Positions 5,384 to 11,767 of a DNA stretch of 12,027 bases are shown piece by piece. Each line of letters starts with the position of its first letter. Within the stretch, counting starts at the first letter, position 1. The stretch comes from Acetobacteraceae bacterium (GTDB taxonomy: Bacteria > Pseudomonadota > Alphaproteobacteria > Acetobacterales > Acetobacteraceae): the NCBI GenBank assembly GCA_030039695.1, contig JASHVB010000546.1, positions 1-12,027 of the forward strand, in the 5' to 3' direction. Both the position numbers and the translations under genes were made by a program. The notes beneath the pieces are model-generated. The model searched no databases. It was not told where the DNA came from and saw only the letters and a program-made list of their open reading frames with translations.

Positions 5384-6206
5384 TCACCCAGGGCGTGTTC
5401 AGCGCCTTCTCGATCCGCCGATGCCGCGCCTTGATGATATCGGCCGGCACCGCACTGACAAATGCGTAGAAAGTCTTCGTGCGGATCGCATCGACCACAC
5501 GTTCGCCGGCCCTCGTCGGATCCAGGCCCGTCGTGGCAAGCCGTTCCGCCAGCGTCGCTTCATCGGTGGCGCGGATCTGGGGTCCCCCCATATGGTCGGG
5601 GCGGTTTCGCGCGCCACGCGCGATGTTGGTCGCGATCGGGCCAGGACACAACACCGATACGCCGACATTGGTGCCTTGCAGCTCATGTTCCAATGCCTCG
5701 GACAGAGATACCACGGCGTATTTCGTCATCGAATACGGGCCCTGGTTGGTGCCACGCCGGTTCTGGAATCCGGCAACCGAGGCGGTGTTGACAATATGCG
5801 CCTCCTCACCGTGCCGCAGCATCGCCGGCACAAAATGGCGGATACCGTGGATCACGCCGCAGACATTGACGCCGATCACAAACTCCCAGTCACTGCGCGG
5901 AATATCGATCATCCGGGTCCCGTGCATCGGCACGCCGGCGTTGTTGCATGCGATGTGCAGCTTGCCGAACCTGCGTTCGCACTGTGCCAGAGCATCGACC
6001 ACCGATTGCTCCTGCGTCACATCAATCCTCACCGGCATCACGCGCTTGTTGGTTCCCGACAGCCCGTGGGCCGCTTGTTCAACAGCGTCCCTCTGGATAT
6101 CGGCCATCACCACATTGGCGCCGGCCTCGGCAAGCGCCGTCGCAATCGCCAGCCCAATGCCTGACGCGGCACCCGTCACAATCGCATTCGTCCCGGAAAT
6201 ATCCAC
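5373..6206 (-). CDS. SDR-family NAD-dependent oxidoreductase
   Basis: This 277-residue classical short-chain dehydrogenase has a Rossmann nucleotide motif TGAASGIG (11-18) and an acidic residue after strand 2 (MAD, D36), favouring NAD(H) over NADP(H). It also has the NNAG motif (88-91), N114, and a catalytic Ser143 with Tyr158-x3-Lys162 (YSMTK), followed by PGPIATNI. All active-site residues are present. The start is GTG 6204-6206, preceded by GAGGGGG and placing the protein start directly at the first beta strand. The frame continues upstream but there it only shadows the neighbouring gene. It begins 11 bases after the crotonase stop, so the genes are co-transcribed. The likely role is interconversion of an alcohol and a ketone in the same pathway, which could create the diketone needed by the C-C hydrolase. 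Confidence 0.92.
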   Translation of the reverse strand: MDISGTNAIVTGAASGIGLAIATALAEAGANVVMADIQRDAVEQAAHGLSGTNKRVMPVRIDVTQEQSVVDALAQCERRFGKLHIACNNAGVPMHGTRMIDIPRSDWEFVIGVNVCGVIHGIRHFVPAMLRHGEEAHIVNTASVAGFQNRRGTNQGPYSMTKYAVVSLSEALEHELQGTNVGVSVLCPGPIATNIARGARNRPDHMGGPQIRATDEATLAERLATTGLDPTRAGERVVDAIRTKTFYAFVSAVPADIIKARHRRIEKALNTPWVTHY

Positions 6207-6217
6207 GTCGGCCCCCT

Positions 6218-6988
6218 CTATTTCGTTTGCTCCGGCTGTTCCATCAGCGCCAGGCCCTCCATCGCGAGGCCGTAACCCAGGAGGTCGTGCATATGCTTTT
6301 TCAGATAATCTGTCAGCATCAACCGCGTGTAGCGCAGTAGCAGCGTCGGCTTCGTGGCCAGCGCCTCGGCATGTTCGCAGGCGCGCGCAAGCAGCTTGTC
6401 GCGCGGCAACACTTCTGCCACCAGGCCAAGCTCCTGTGCATCCTGTGCCGACAGTATCTGACCGGTAAGCAGAAAGTAACGGCCGCGATTCAGGCCCAGC
6501 AGCAGCGGCATGACGATGTGCATGCCGTCGCCGGGCACCAGGCCGTTGGGGAAATGCGCCGAATCCTGAAACTGCGCGGTGTCCGACGCGAGCACGATGT
6601 CCGACAGCAGCGGGATTTCCCCGTGCCGCCATGCGGGCCCGTTGATCGCGGCGATCACCGGCACTTCAATGCTCAGCAAATTCATCAGCAACGCGCGGCC
6701 TTCCCAATGGACCCGGTCAAACGCATTGGCGGTCAGACCGGGGCCGATCGCGCTCTGGCCAGGCGTCGCGCGGACACCGGACCACTCGTCGCCGGTCCCG
6801 GTCATGATCACGACGCGGTTGCCACGATCGCCTGCCACATCCGCGAAGGCATCGGGCAACTCGCTGTGCGGCCCGAGACCCCAGCGCAGCGGTCCCTCGT
6901 TAGTGTGGAACCGCATTTCCAGGATGCCACGCTCGCGCCGCATGTGGATGCACGAGTATTTCGTCGCGTAGTCCTCGAACCTGCTCAT
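6218..6988 (-). CDS. crotonase-fold protein resembling 6-oxocamphor hydrolase (beta-diketone C-C hydrolase)
   Basis: This 256-residue protein belongs to the enoyl-CoA hydratase/isomerase superfamily but is unlike true hydratases. The usual glycine-rich CoA/oxyanion segment is replaced by AINGPAWRHGEIPLLSD (114-130), and the region normally bearing a catalytic glutamate reads AHFPNGLVPGDGMHIV (144-159). NLLSIEVPVIAAINGP, FQDSAHFPNGLVPGDG and GLNRGRYFLLTGQ match my memory of 6-oxocamphor hydrolase closely. H122, H145, D154 and E244 stand where that enzyme has its reported active-site residues. Such enzymes cleave cyclic beta-diketones by retro-Claisen hydrolysis without CoA. The start ATG 6986-6988 follows GGAG by 7 bases. 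The upstream amidohydrolase stop is 14 bases away and the SDR follows after 11, so all three share a transcript. The substrate may be bicyclic or monocyclic and cannot be determined. Confidence 0.85.
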   Translation of the reverse strand: MSRFEDYATKYSCIHMRRERGILEMRFHTNEGPLRWGLGPHSELPDAFADVAGDRGNRVVIMTGTGDEWSGVRATPGQSAIGPGLTANAFDRVHWEGRALLMNLLSIEVPVIAAINGPAWRHGEIPLLSDIVLASDTAQFQDSAHFPNGLVPGDGMHIVMPLLLGLNRGRYFLLTGQILSAQDAQELGLVAEVLPRDKLLARACEHAEALATKPTLLLRYTRLMLTDYLKKHMHDLLGYGLAMEGLALMEQPEQTK

Positions 6989-7002
6989 TGCGGATCTCCG
7001 TG

Positions 7003-8076
7003 TTATGGCGCGATCAGCCGATACACCTTCGCCGCGGTGCCGCTGTACAGCGCCTTCTTTTCGGCAGCCGAGGCTTTGGCAGTGATGCGCTTGAACGCGT
7101 TCCACAGCTCGGTATAGCCGCAGGACTGCTTATCGGGCGGGAAGTTGCTCTCGAACATGCAGCGATCGACGCCGAATGCTTCAATGCAGTGTTCGATATA
7201 GGGGCGCCACGCCGCGGCAAGATCTTCCGAACCGGGCGGCGCGTCGTGTTCATGGAAGTCATAACCAACCGACACCATACCCAGGCCGCCCAGCTTGCAA
7301 TATACGTTAGAAAGCTTCGCCATCTCGACGATGTTCTTGCGCCACTCAGCCAGGATTTCTGCGCGCCGATTGTTGTACGGGCCGACGCCAAGGATGCCGC
7401 CAACGTGGTTCAAAATAAACGTGGTCTCCGGAAACGCGCGCATCATATCGATCGCGTCCGGCAGCTGCGGGTGGTACTGCCAGGACTCGAAGCTAAGCCC
7501 GAGCGGCGCAAGCTGCGCCAGGCCCTCACGGAATTTCGGATCCATCACCTGGTGCAGCGGCACGTTGCGCGACGCGTATTTGTAGACTGCCTCGTGCGTA
7601 TCCCACGCCACGCCGTGGCGCAGGCCACGCAGCCGCCCGCCGGCCGCCTTGATCTCCGCTTCCAGAAGCTCGCGCACGCGCGCGCCAACGGTCAGATCGC
7701 CGCCGCCAATGATGCCTTCCGCCACACGGCACGGACCGTAGCCGCCCGACGCGCTCATCGCTGCAATGCCGGTCACGAACTCGACTTCGCCTAGTGCCGC
7801 CTTCTCCCGCGGACCATCCTTGCGGTACATCGCCCGGCATTCCAGGAACACGGTGGAGACGATGTTGTGGCCACCGCTGATATCCGCCAGCAGCTCAGGC
7901 AGCAGATAGTGGCCGCGATGCGGCATATCCCAGAAATGGTGATGCGGATCGATGATCGGCAGATCTGGTTCGAGCGCCGCTTCACGCGGCTTCATTTCCA
8001 ACCACGCGTTCAGCGGTGCGTCGACACGGTAGACGCCGCCGCGATATTCGAGTCTGGATTCACCGACCTGAGCCAT
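7003..8076 (-). CDS. amidohydrolase-2 family metal-dependent hydrolase
   Basis: This 357-residue TIM-barrel hydrolase belongs to the PF04909 group that includes 2-pyrone-4,6-dicarboxylate lactonase and relatives. The N-terminal metal site is IIDPHHHFWD (41-50). Further expected ligands and active-site residues are seen in GLRHG (151-155), YHPQLPD (201-207), ILNHVGG (221-227) and RCMFESNFPPDK (305-316). In the last of these Asn311 takes the place of the Asp in the commoner SDWP form; the SNFP form is normal in this subfamily. The start ATG 8074-8076 follows a strong GGAGGG ribosome binding site. Longer in-frame extensions to 8214 run into the shared promoter region. It is the first gene of the minus-strand cluster and diverges from the GST gene. 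It probably hydrolyses a lactone or ring product of the pathway, but the substrate is not known. Confidence 0.9.
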   Translation of the reverse strand: MAQVGESRLEYRGGVYRVDAPLNAWLEMKPREAALEPDLPIIDPHHHFWDMPHRGHYLLPELLADISGGHNIVSTVFLECRAMYRKDGPREKAALGEVEFVTGIAAMSASGGYGPCRVAEGIIGGGDLTVGARVRELLEAEIKAAGGRLRGLRHGVAWDTHEAVYKYASRNVPLHQVMDPKFREGLAQLAPLGLSFESWQYHPQLPDAIDMMRAFPETTFILNHVGGILGVGPYNNRRAEILAEWRKNIVEMAKLSNVYCKLGGLGMVSVGYDFHEHDAPPGSEDLAAAWRPYIEHCIEAFGVDRCMFESNFPPDKQSCGYTELWNAFKRITAKASAAEKKALYSGTAAKVYRLIAP

Positions 8077-8232
8077 TGTGTGTTCCCTCCGTTTGTCGTG
8101 TCCTGTGGTAGCGATCGGGCCAGATCGTCGCAAGGTCGGGTTGACCCGCGGCCCGATTGCTCCATCCATTGACAAACCGAGCGGGCGGCGCAACGCGTGG
8201 CGTCCGCACATCAACCGCGCCGGAGGAACGAG
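8077..8232. promoter_or_regulatory. divergent promoter region with nested inverted repeats
   Basis: This 156-base gap separates the two arms of the catabolic cluster and must hold both promoters. It contains an inverted repeat, GCGATCGGGCC (8111-8121) against GGCCCGATTGC (8150-8160), matching at 10 of 11 positions. Inside it is a smaller palindrome CGGGT-TG-ACCCG (8137-8148). These are candidate operator sites for a regulator not encoded in the window. I could not define -35/-10 boxes. Confidence 0.4.
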
Positions 8233-8985
8233 ATGATCGATCTGTATTTCTGGCCGACCGGAAACGGTAAGAAAGTTGTCATCTTGCTGGAGGAGCTCGG
8301 CCTTCCTTACACCTTCAAGCCGATCAGTATCGGCCGCGGTGACCAGCTTACGCCATCGTTCCTTAAGATCTCGCCGAACGGCCGCATGCCCGCGATCGTC
8401 GATGACGAGCCGATGGGCGGCGGCGAGCCGATCTCGATCTTCGAGTCAGGCGCGATCATGATGTACTTGGCTGAGAAGACGGGACGCTTCTGGCCCACTG
8501 ATCCGCGCGGAAGATACGAGGTCACGCAGTGGGTCGCCTGGCAACTTGCCAATCAGGGGCCGAAGCTGGGAGAGCAAGGGCATTTCCGCCGCGCACTTGC
8601 GGCGGGGAATAACGGTGATCTGACCTATGCACTCCGCCGTTTCAATAACGAGGCCCACCGCATCTACGGCGTAATGAACCTCGGCTTGTTCAACAGGCAG
8701 TATCTCGCTGCCGGCCAGTACACCATCGCCGACATGATCTGCTATCCCTGGGCATCGAGCTGGGCGACGCGCGACATCGACATCGACGAATTTCCAAATG
8801 TGAAACGCTGGCTGGAGGAGATCGGCGAGCGACCGGCGATGAAGAAGGCGATGGGATTGGGGCCGGAGTTCCGCGAAGACCCGGCCGCGATCAGTGCAGA
8901 GGAGCAGGAACGGCGTCGCAGGTTGGTCCAAGATCAGCGGGCGCAGCCGATACCAGCGGAATGGATCGCCGCCGCGGCGCAGTAG
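8233..8985 (+). CDS. glutathione S-transferase family protein (YfcG/Nu-class-like)
   Basis: This 250-residue protein has a thioredoxin-fold N-terminal domain (1-83) and an all-helical C-terminal domain. The N-terminus IDLYFWPTGNGKKVVILLEE has the polar 'T-x-N-G-K-K' loop typical of the YfcG/YghU group, which reduces disulfides with glutathione, instead of a simple catalytic Tyr/Ser. The cis-proline motif is SPNGRMPAI (48-56, P53) and the glutathione gamma-glutamyl site is FESGAI (E71, S72). A tail of about 35 residues beyond the usual end (EQERRRRLVQDQ...) is helical and charged. Start ATG 8233 follows GGAGG by 6 bases. It is the first gene of the plus-strand arm. In the catabolic context it may open a ring, detoxify an electrophile or protect against peroxide. 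Which of these applies cannot be told from sequence. Confidence 0.9.
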   Translation: MIDLYFWPTGNGKKVVILLEELGLPYTFKPISIGRGDQLTPSFLKISPNGRMPAIVDDEPMGGGEPISIFESGAIMMYLAEKTGRFWPTDPRGRYEVTQWVAWQLANQGPKLGEQGHFRRALAAGNNGDLTYALRRFNNEAHRIYGVMNLGLFNRQYLAAGQYTIADMICYPWASSWATRDIDIDEFPNVKRWLEEIGERPAMKKAMGLGPEFREDPAAISAEEQERRRRLVQDQRAQPIPAEWIAAAAQ

Positions 8986-9036
8986 CCGGGCGGGTGATCG
9001 ACAGCAGGCGCCTGTTTGATTAAGACACCGCCCGGC
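8985..9036 (+). other. long-range hairpin in the GST-DLH spacer
   Basis: GCCGGGCGGGTG (8985-8996) can pair with CACCGCCCGGC (9026-9036) over 11 bp with one bulged G. The loop contains a perfect palindrome CAGGCGCCTG (9005-9014). No U-run follows, so it is not a standard intrinsic terminator. It may be a partial attenuator or mRNA-stabilising element between the two genes. Confidence 0.4.
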
Positions 9037-9088
9037 CGTACGCAGGGCGGCGCCAGGGACAACAATTTCGACATGGGAGAGAGGACAT

Positions 9089-9832
9089 ATGGCTTACGAA
9101 GGAATGATCGCGGAGACGATCTCCATCCGTGGCAACCACAACGAACCGATATCCGCCTACGTCGCACGTCCGCTGGGCGCCGGCCCGTTCCCCGGCATGG
9201 TACTGCTGCATCACGCGCCCGGCTGGGACGAGTGGTACCGCGAGACGACGCGCAAATTCGCGCATCACGGATATGCAGCGATAAGCCACAACCTGTATCA
9301 CCGCGCCGGCGACGGTAGGCCAGATGACGTTGCCGCGAAGGTACGCGCCGAGGGCGGTGTACCGGACGACCAGGTGGTCGGCGATACTGAAGGTGCGGTG
9401 CAATGGCTGAAGATGCAACCCTGGTCGAACGGCAAGGTCGGCGTCTTCGGCACATGCTCTGGGGGCCGGCAGACGTTTCTCTATGCTTGCAAGACGAAGA
9501 GCATCAACGCCGCCTGCGAACTCTGGGGCGGGCGCGTCGTGATGACCAAGGAAGAGTTGAATCCAAAGCAGCCGGTGGCGCCGATCGACTTCACCAAGGA
9601 TCTGTCCTGCCCCCTGCTCGGCTTGTTCGGCAACGAGGACCGCGCGCCGACGCCCGAGCAGGTAAACCAACACGAGGCGGAGTTAAAGAAGCACCACAAG
9701 GACTACGAATTCCATCGTTACGACGGCGCCGGCCACGGCTTCTTCTACTACGACCGCCCGGCGTACCGGATCGAGCAAGCTCTCGACGGCTGGAAGCAAG
9801 TATTCACCTTCCTGGAGAAACACCTGGCGTAG
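9089..9832 (+). CDS. dienelactone hydrolase family protein
   Basis: This 247-residue cytoplasmic alpha/beta-hydrolase has a cysteine nucleophile in the elbow GVFGTCSGG (118-126, C123), as in dienelactone hydrolase ClcD, rather than the serine of most esterases. The other triad members are Asp184 in FGNEDRAPTP and His216 in GAGHGFFYY. An HHAPGWDEW segment (41-49) follows the first long strand near the oxyanion hole. The start ATG 9089 has a purine-rich GGGAGAGAGG ribosome binding site. It lies 103 bases after the GST gene with a hairpin in between and is followed after 9 bases by the DUF6295 gene. The family hydrolyses enol-lactones from ring-cleavage pathways, so a lactone-opening step for the cluster is plausible. 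The substrate is not established. Confidence 0.92.
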   Translation: MAYEGMIAETISIRGNHNEPISAYVARPLGAGPFPGMVLLHHAPGWDEWYRETTRKFAHHGYAAISHNLYHRAGDGRPDDVAAKVRAEGGVPDDQVVGDTEGAVQWLKMQPWSNGKVGVFGTCSGGRQTFLYACKTKSINAACELWGGRVVMTKEELNPKQPVAPIDFTKDLSCPLLGLFGNEDRAPTPEQVNQHEAELKKHHKDYEFHRYDGAGHGFFYYDRPAYRIEQALDGWKQVFTFLEKHLA

Positions 9833-9841
9833 CCGCAACGC

Positions 9842-10120
9842 ATGTGCACCTCGATCGTCGAGATCGTTCGCGCGAGCGGTGCCGGGAAAGGCAGTGACGG
9901 GTGGTTCGACCTGACCAATGCGGTCGTCTCGTACGACCACCCGCACCACGCCTTGCTGGAGGAGGCGATCAACATCGACTTCGTTAACCCGGCGCTGGGT
10001 CCCGGCGCCCGGGTTGCGGTCGAGTTGACGCTTGAATCAGCGAAGGAGCTAAGCGTGGCGCTGGCAAAGGCAATCGAAGCGGCGGAGCTCGCGGAAAGCG
10101 AACGCCCGCGCGGAACCTAG
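9842..10120 (+). CDS. DUF6295 family protein
   Basis: This is a 92-residue soluble protein beginning MCTSIVEIVRASGAGKGSDG, with WFDLTNAVVSYDHPHHALLE, NIDFVNPALGPGARVAVELT and an Ala/Glu-rich helical tail. I recognise the MCTSI...GPDGW...V-YDHP-HA--E-A-NIDF--P--GPGARVAVEL pattern as DUF6295, a small family of unknown function. The conserved Cys2 and the His cluster HPHH (33-38 region) could bind a metal or be catalytic, but nothing is known. It starts 9 bases after the dienelactone hydrolase stop, so it is co-transcribed and perhaps co-translated. No strong ribosome binding site is seen. It ends 10 bases before the convergent amidase gene, with no terminator hairpin visible in between. Confidence 0.85.
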   Translation: MCTSIVEIVRASGAGKGSDGWFDLTNAVVSYDHPHHALLEEAINIDFVNPALGPGARVAVELTLESAKELSVALAKAIEAAELAESERPRGT

Positions 10121-10130
10121 GGGCCGCTCG

Positions 10131-10985
10131 CTAACTTCCGGCTACCAGTCGCGCAACTGCTAACACGCGCGCACGCGTGCCGTCATCCGCTTGCCCGGTG
10201 ATCGCTTCCGGCCGCCAGTGCCGCTGGAAAGCGGTCAGCACCGTCACCAGCGCTTGATCGAGCGGCCCCTCCGGCGCAACACGATAGCCGATCGCCGCCA
10301 GCGCGGCGCGCACATCGCGCAGTCCTGCGGCATCGCGAACCACGCCGCCGGTCCCACGGTCCGGCACCCCCTCTGGCCAAAGGCCCACCCCGTGGCGCGC
10401 CAACCCGTGCCAGTCAAAACGCTCGCCCGGATCCTCCTTGCGATCCGGTGCGACGTCACTATGTGCGACGACGTTACGTGGCGAGATCGGATGCCGAGAT
10501 AGTACATCTAGGCACAGATTGCACACGGCCGCCATCTGTAGTGCGGGAAAGTCGCGATAGCCCCATGTGTGACCGGGATTGACGATCTCGATGCCGATTG
10601 AGCGGTCATTCAGCGCAGTGTGGCCCCGCCAGTAAGAAATGCCCGCGTGAGACGCGCGCCGCCCTTCCGGCACCAGGCGCAGCACGGCCCCATCCTCATG
10701 CACGACGTAATGTGAGGACACACGCGCTGAAGGATCGCGCAACCGGTCGATTGCCGCCTGCGCTGTTTCCATTCCGGTGTAATGCAGGATCAACATGTCG
10801 ATAGGCATCTCCGCCGGCCGGTCTTCCTGATTTGGGCTGGGCAGATCCCGAATCGCGACGAGTGCCCCCTCCCTTGGGGCGGAGGGTTGAGGTGGGAGGT
10901 GGGAACTGGATGCTTCGCGGCTGTTTGCACCTCCCCTCTCTGGCTGCCCCTGAAAGCCGGCGGGAGGTTCTGAAACAGGCGTCAC
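10131..10985 (-). CDS. N-acetylmuramoyl-L-alanine amidase (AmpD/AmiD-type) with peptidoglycan-binding domain
   Basis: The Amidase_2 domain spans about residues 55-200 and would cut the lactyl-amide bond in muropeptides or anhydro-muropeptides. The zinc ligands are His68 (ILHYTGM), His175 (VVAHSDVAP) and Asp185 (RKEDPG), with catalytic Glu133 in SIGIEIVNPGH. A PG_binding_1-like domain follows (about 222-284), VRAALAAIGYR...AFQRHW. No signal peptide or lipobox is seen, so a cytoplasmic AmpD-like recycling role is likely. The start is uncertain. GTG 10985 overlaps the upstream stop as GTGA, implying coupling, but the first ~42 residues are low-complexity and encoded by a GC-rich repeat-like element. 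Homologues usually begin close to RDLPSPNQEDRP, where there is no normal start codon here. ATG at residue 60 is the only other ATG/GTG choice and would cut into the domain. Confidence 0.88.
   Translation of the reverse strand: MTPVSEPPAGFQGQPERGGANSREASSSHLPPQPSAPREGALVAIRDLPSPNQEDRPAEMPIDMLILHYTGMETAQAAIDRLRDPSARVSSHYVVHEDGAVLRLVPEGRRASHAGISYWRGHTALNDRSIGIEIVNPGHTWGYRDFPALQMAAVCNLCLDVLSRHPISPRNVVAHSDVAPDRKEDPGERFDWHGLARHGVGLWPEGVPDRGTGGVVRDAAGLRDVRAALAAIGYRVAPEGPLDQALVTVLTAFQRHWRPEAITGQADDGTRARVLAVARLVAGS
10862..10975. repeat. GC-rich intergenic-type element with inverted repeats, inside the amidase 5' end
   Basis: The stretch carries CCCTCC...GGAGGG around 'cttggggc' (near 10865-10887) and GGGAGGTG paired with CACCTCCC about 30 bases later (near 10895-10936). 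Composition is very unlike the flanking genes. It resembles the short GC-rich intergenic elements spread through many alphaproteobacterial genomes. Repetition elsewhere cannot be checked here. Confidence 0.35.
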
Positions 10986-11758
10986 AGCCCACGCTCACGC
11001 TTGATACGGTCCCAGGCGGCGTTGATTTGCGCCACTTTGTCGTTGGCGCGTGCGATGAATTCCGCAGGCACGCCGCGGGCGGCCAGACTGTCGGGGTGGT
11101 TCTCGCGCATCAGCCGCTTCCAAGTGGCGCGAATCACCTCAGCGCTGGCGGACGATGGCACGCCGAGCACCGCATAAGGGTCCGGTGCGTCAGGCGATGC
11201 CCTCGGCACAGAACCGCGCGCGCGATCCCAGGCCGCTTGGTCAAGTCCGAACGCGCGGTGCGTTCGCATCAGAAACGCCTCTTCCGCGCGGTTCAACGGA
11301 GTGTCGGCGCGTGCGATGACAAACAATGCAGCGAGCACGTCTTCCAGCACGCCGTGACTGTCATCGAATGCGTCACCTAGTTGCCGCGCGTAGTTCTCGA
11401 ACCCCTCGGCGCTGTCGCGCGCCTGATCGAACAGGCGGCCGATGTCACGCACGGCTTCCGGCGGAATGCGAAAACGGCGGCGGAACGCGTCGATTTCCGC
11501 CCGATTCACCGGGCCGTCACATTTCGCCAGCTTGGCGGCCAGCACCACGACGCAGACCGAGAACAACTGATCGCGCCGCCCCAGCATCGCTGCCAGCCGC
11601 GCCGGATTGATCTGGGTGACGCCACCAAACGGCAGGCGCATATTCTGGATCGTGCCGTTGTCCGCCGCGTGACCGATCGCTGCACCGATCGCCGCGCCGA
11701 ACGGCCCGCCCATGGCGAAACCCGCCATGCCGCCGATGATCTTGCCCCAGTAGCCCAT
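10982..11758 (-). CDS. TerB/DjlA-like J-domain protein
   Basis: This 258-residue protein has three parts. First is a glycine-zipper-like segment (GGMAGFAMGGPFGAAIGAAIG, 9-29) that may insert in or lie on the inner membrane. Next is a helical TerB-like domain (about 60-170), with two similar acidic segments, AKLAKCDGPVNRAEIDAFR (75-93) and FVIARADTPLNRAEEAFL (146-163). Last is a C-terminal J-domain (192-258) with the HPD motif (221-223) that stimulates DnaK ATPase. This architecture matches DjlA, a co-chaperone. I preferred ATG 11758 to the adjacent GTG 11761. It lies 9 bases after the VOC gene stop and overlaps the amidase GTG by 4 bases, so the three minus-strand genes look co-transcribed. 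No strong ribosome binding site is visible, in keeping with coupling. Confidence 0.9.
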   Translation of the reverse strand: MGYWGKIIGGMAGFAMGGPFGAAIGAAIGHAADNGTIQNMRLPFGGVTQINPARLAAMLGRRDQLFSVCVVVLAAKLAKCDGPVNRAEIDAFRRRFRIPPEAVRDIGRLFDQARDSAEGFENYARQLGDAFDDSHGVLEDVLAALFVIARADTPLNRAEEAFLMRTHRAFGLDQAAWDRARGSVPRASPDAPDPYAVLGVPSSASAEVIRATWKRLMRENHPDSLAARGVPAEFIARANDKVAQINAAWDRIKRERGL

Positions 11759-11767
11759 CACGCCGGT

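Noticed and set aside
5163..6468. Long plus-strand frames of 329-333 aa
   Set aside because: They are antisense to the SDR and C-C hydrolase genes and have no ribosome binding sites or motifs.
6218..6988. Canonical enoyl-CoA hydratase
   Set aside because: The superfamily is right, but the glycine-rich CoA/oxyanion loop and hydratase glutamate region are replaced by the 6-oxocamphor-hydrolase-type His/Asp arrangement.
10121..10130. Bidirectional terminator between the DUF6295 and amidase genes
   Set aside because: The gap is only 10 bases and I found no hairpin with a T-run across it.
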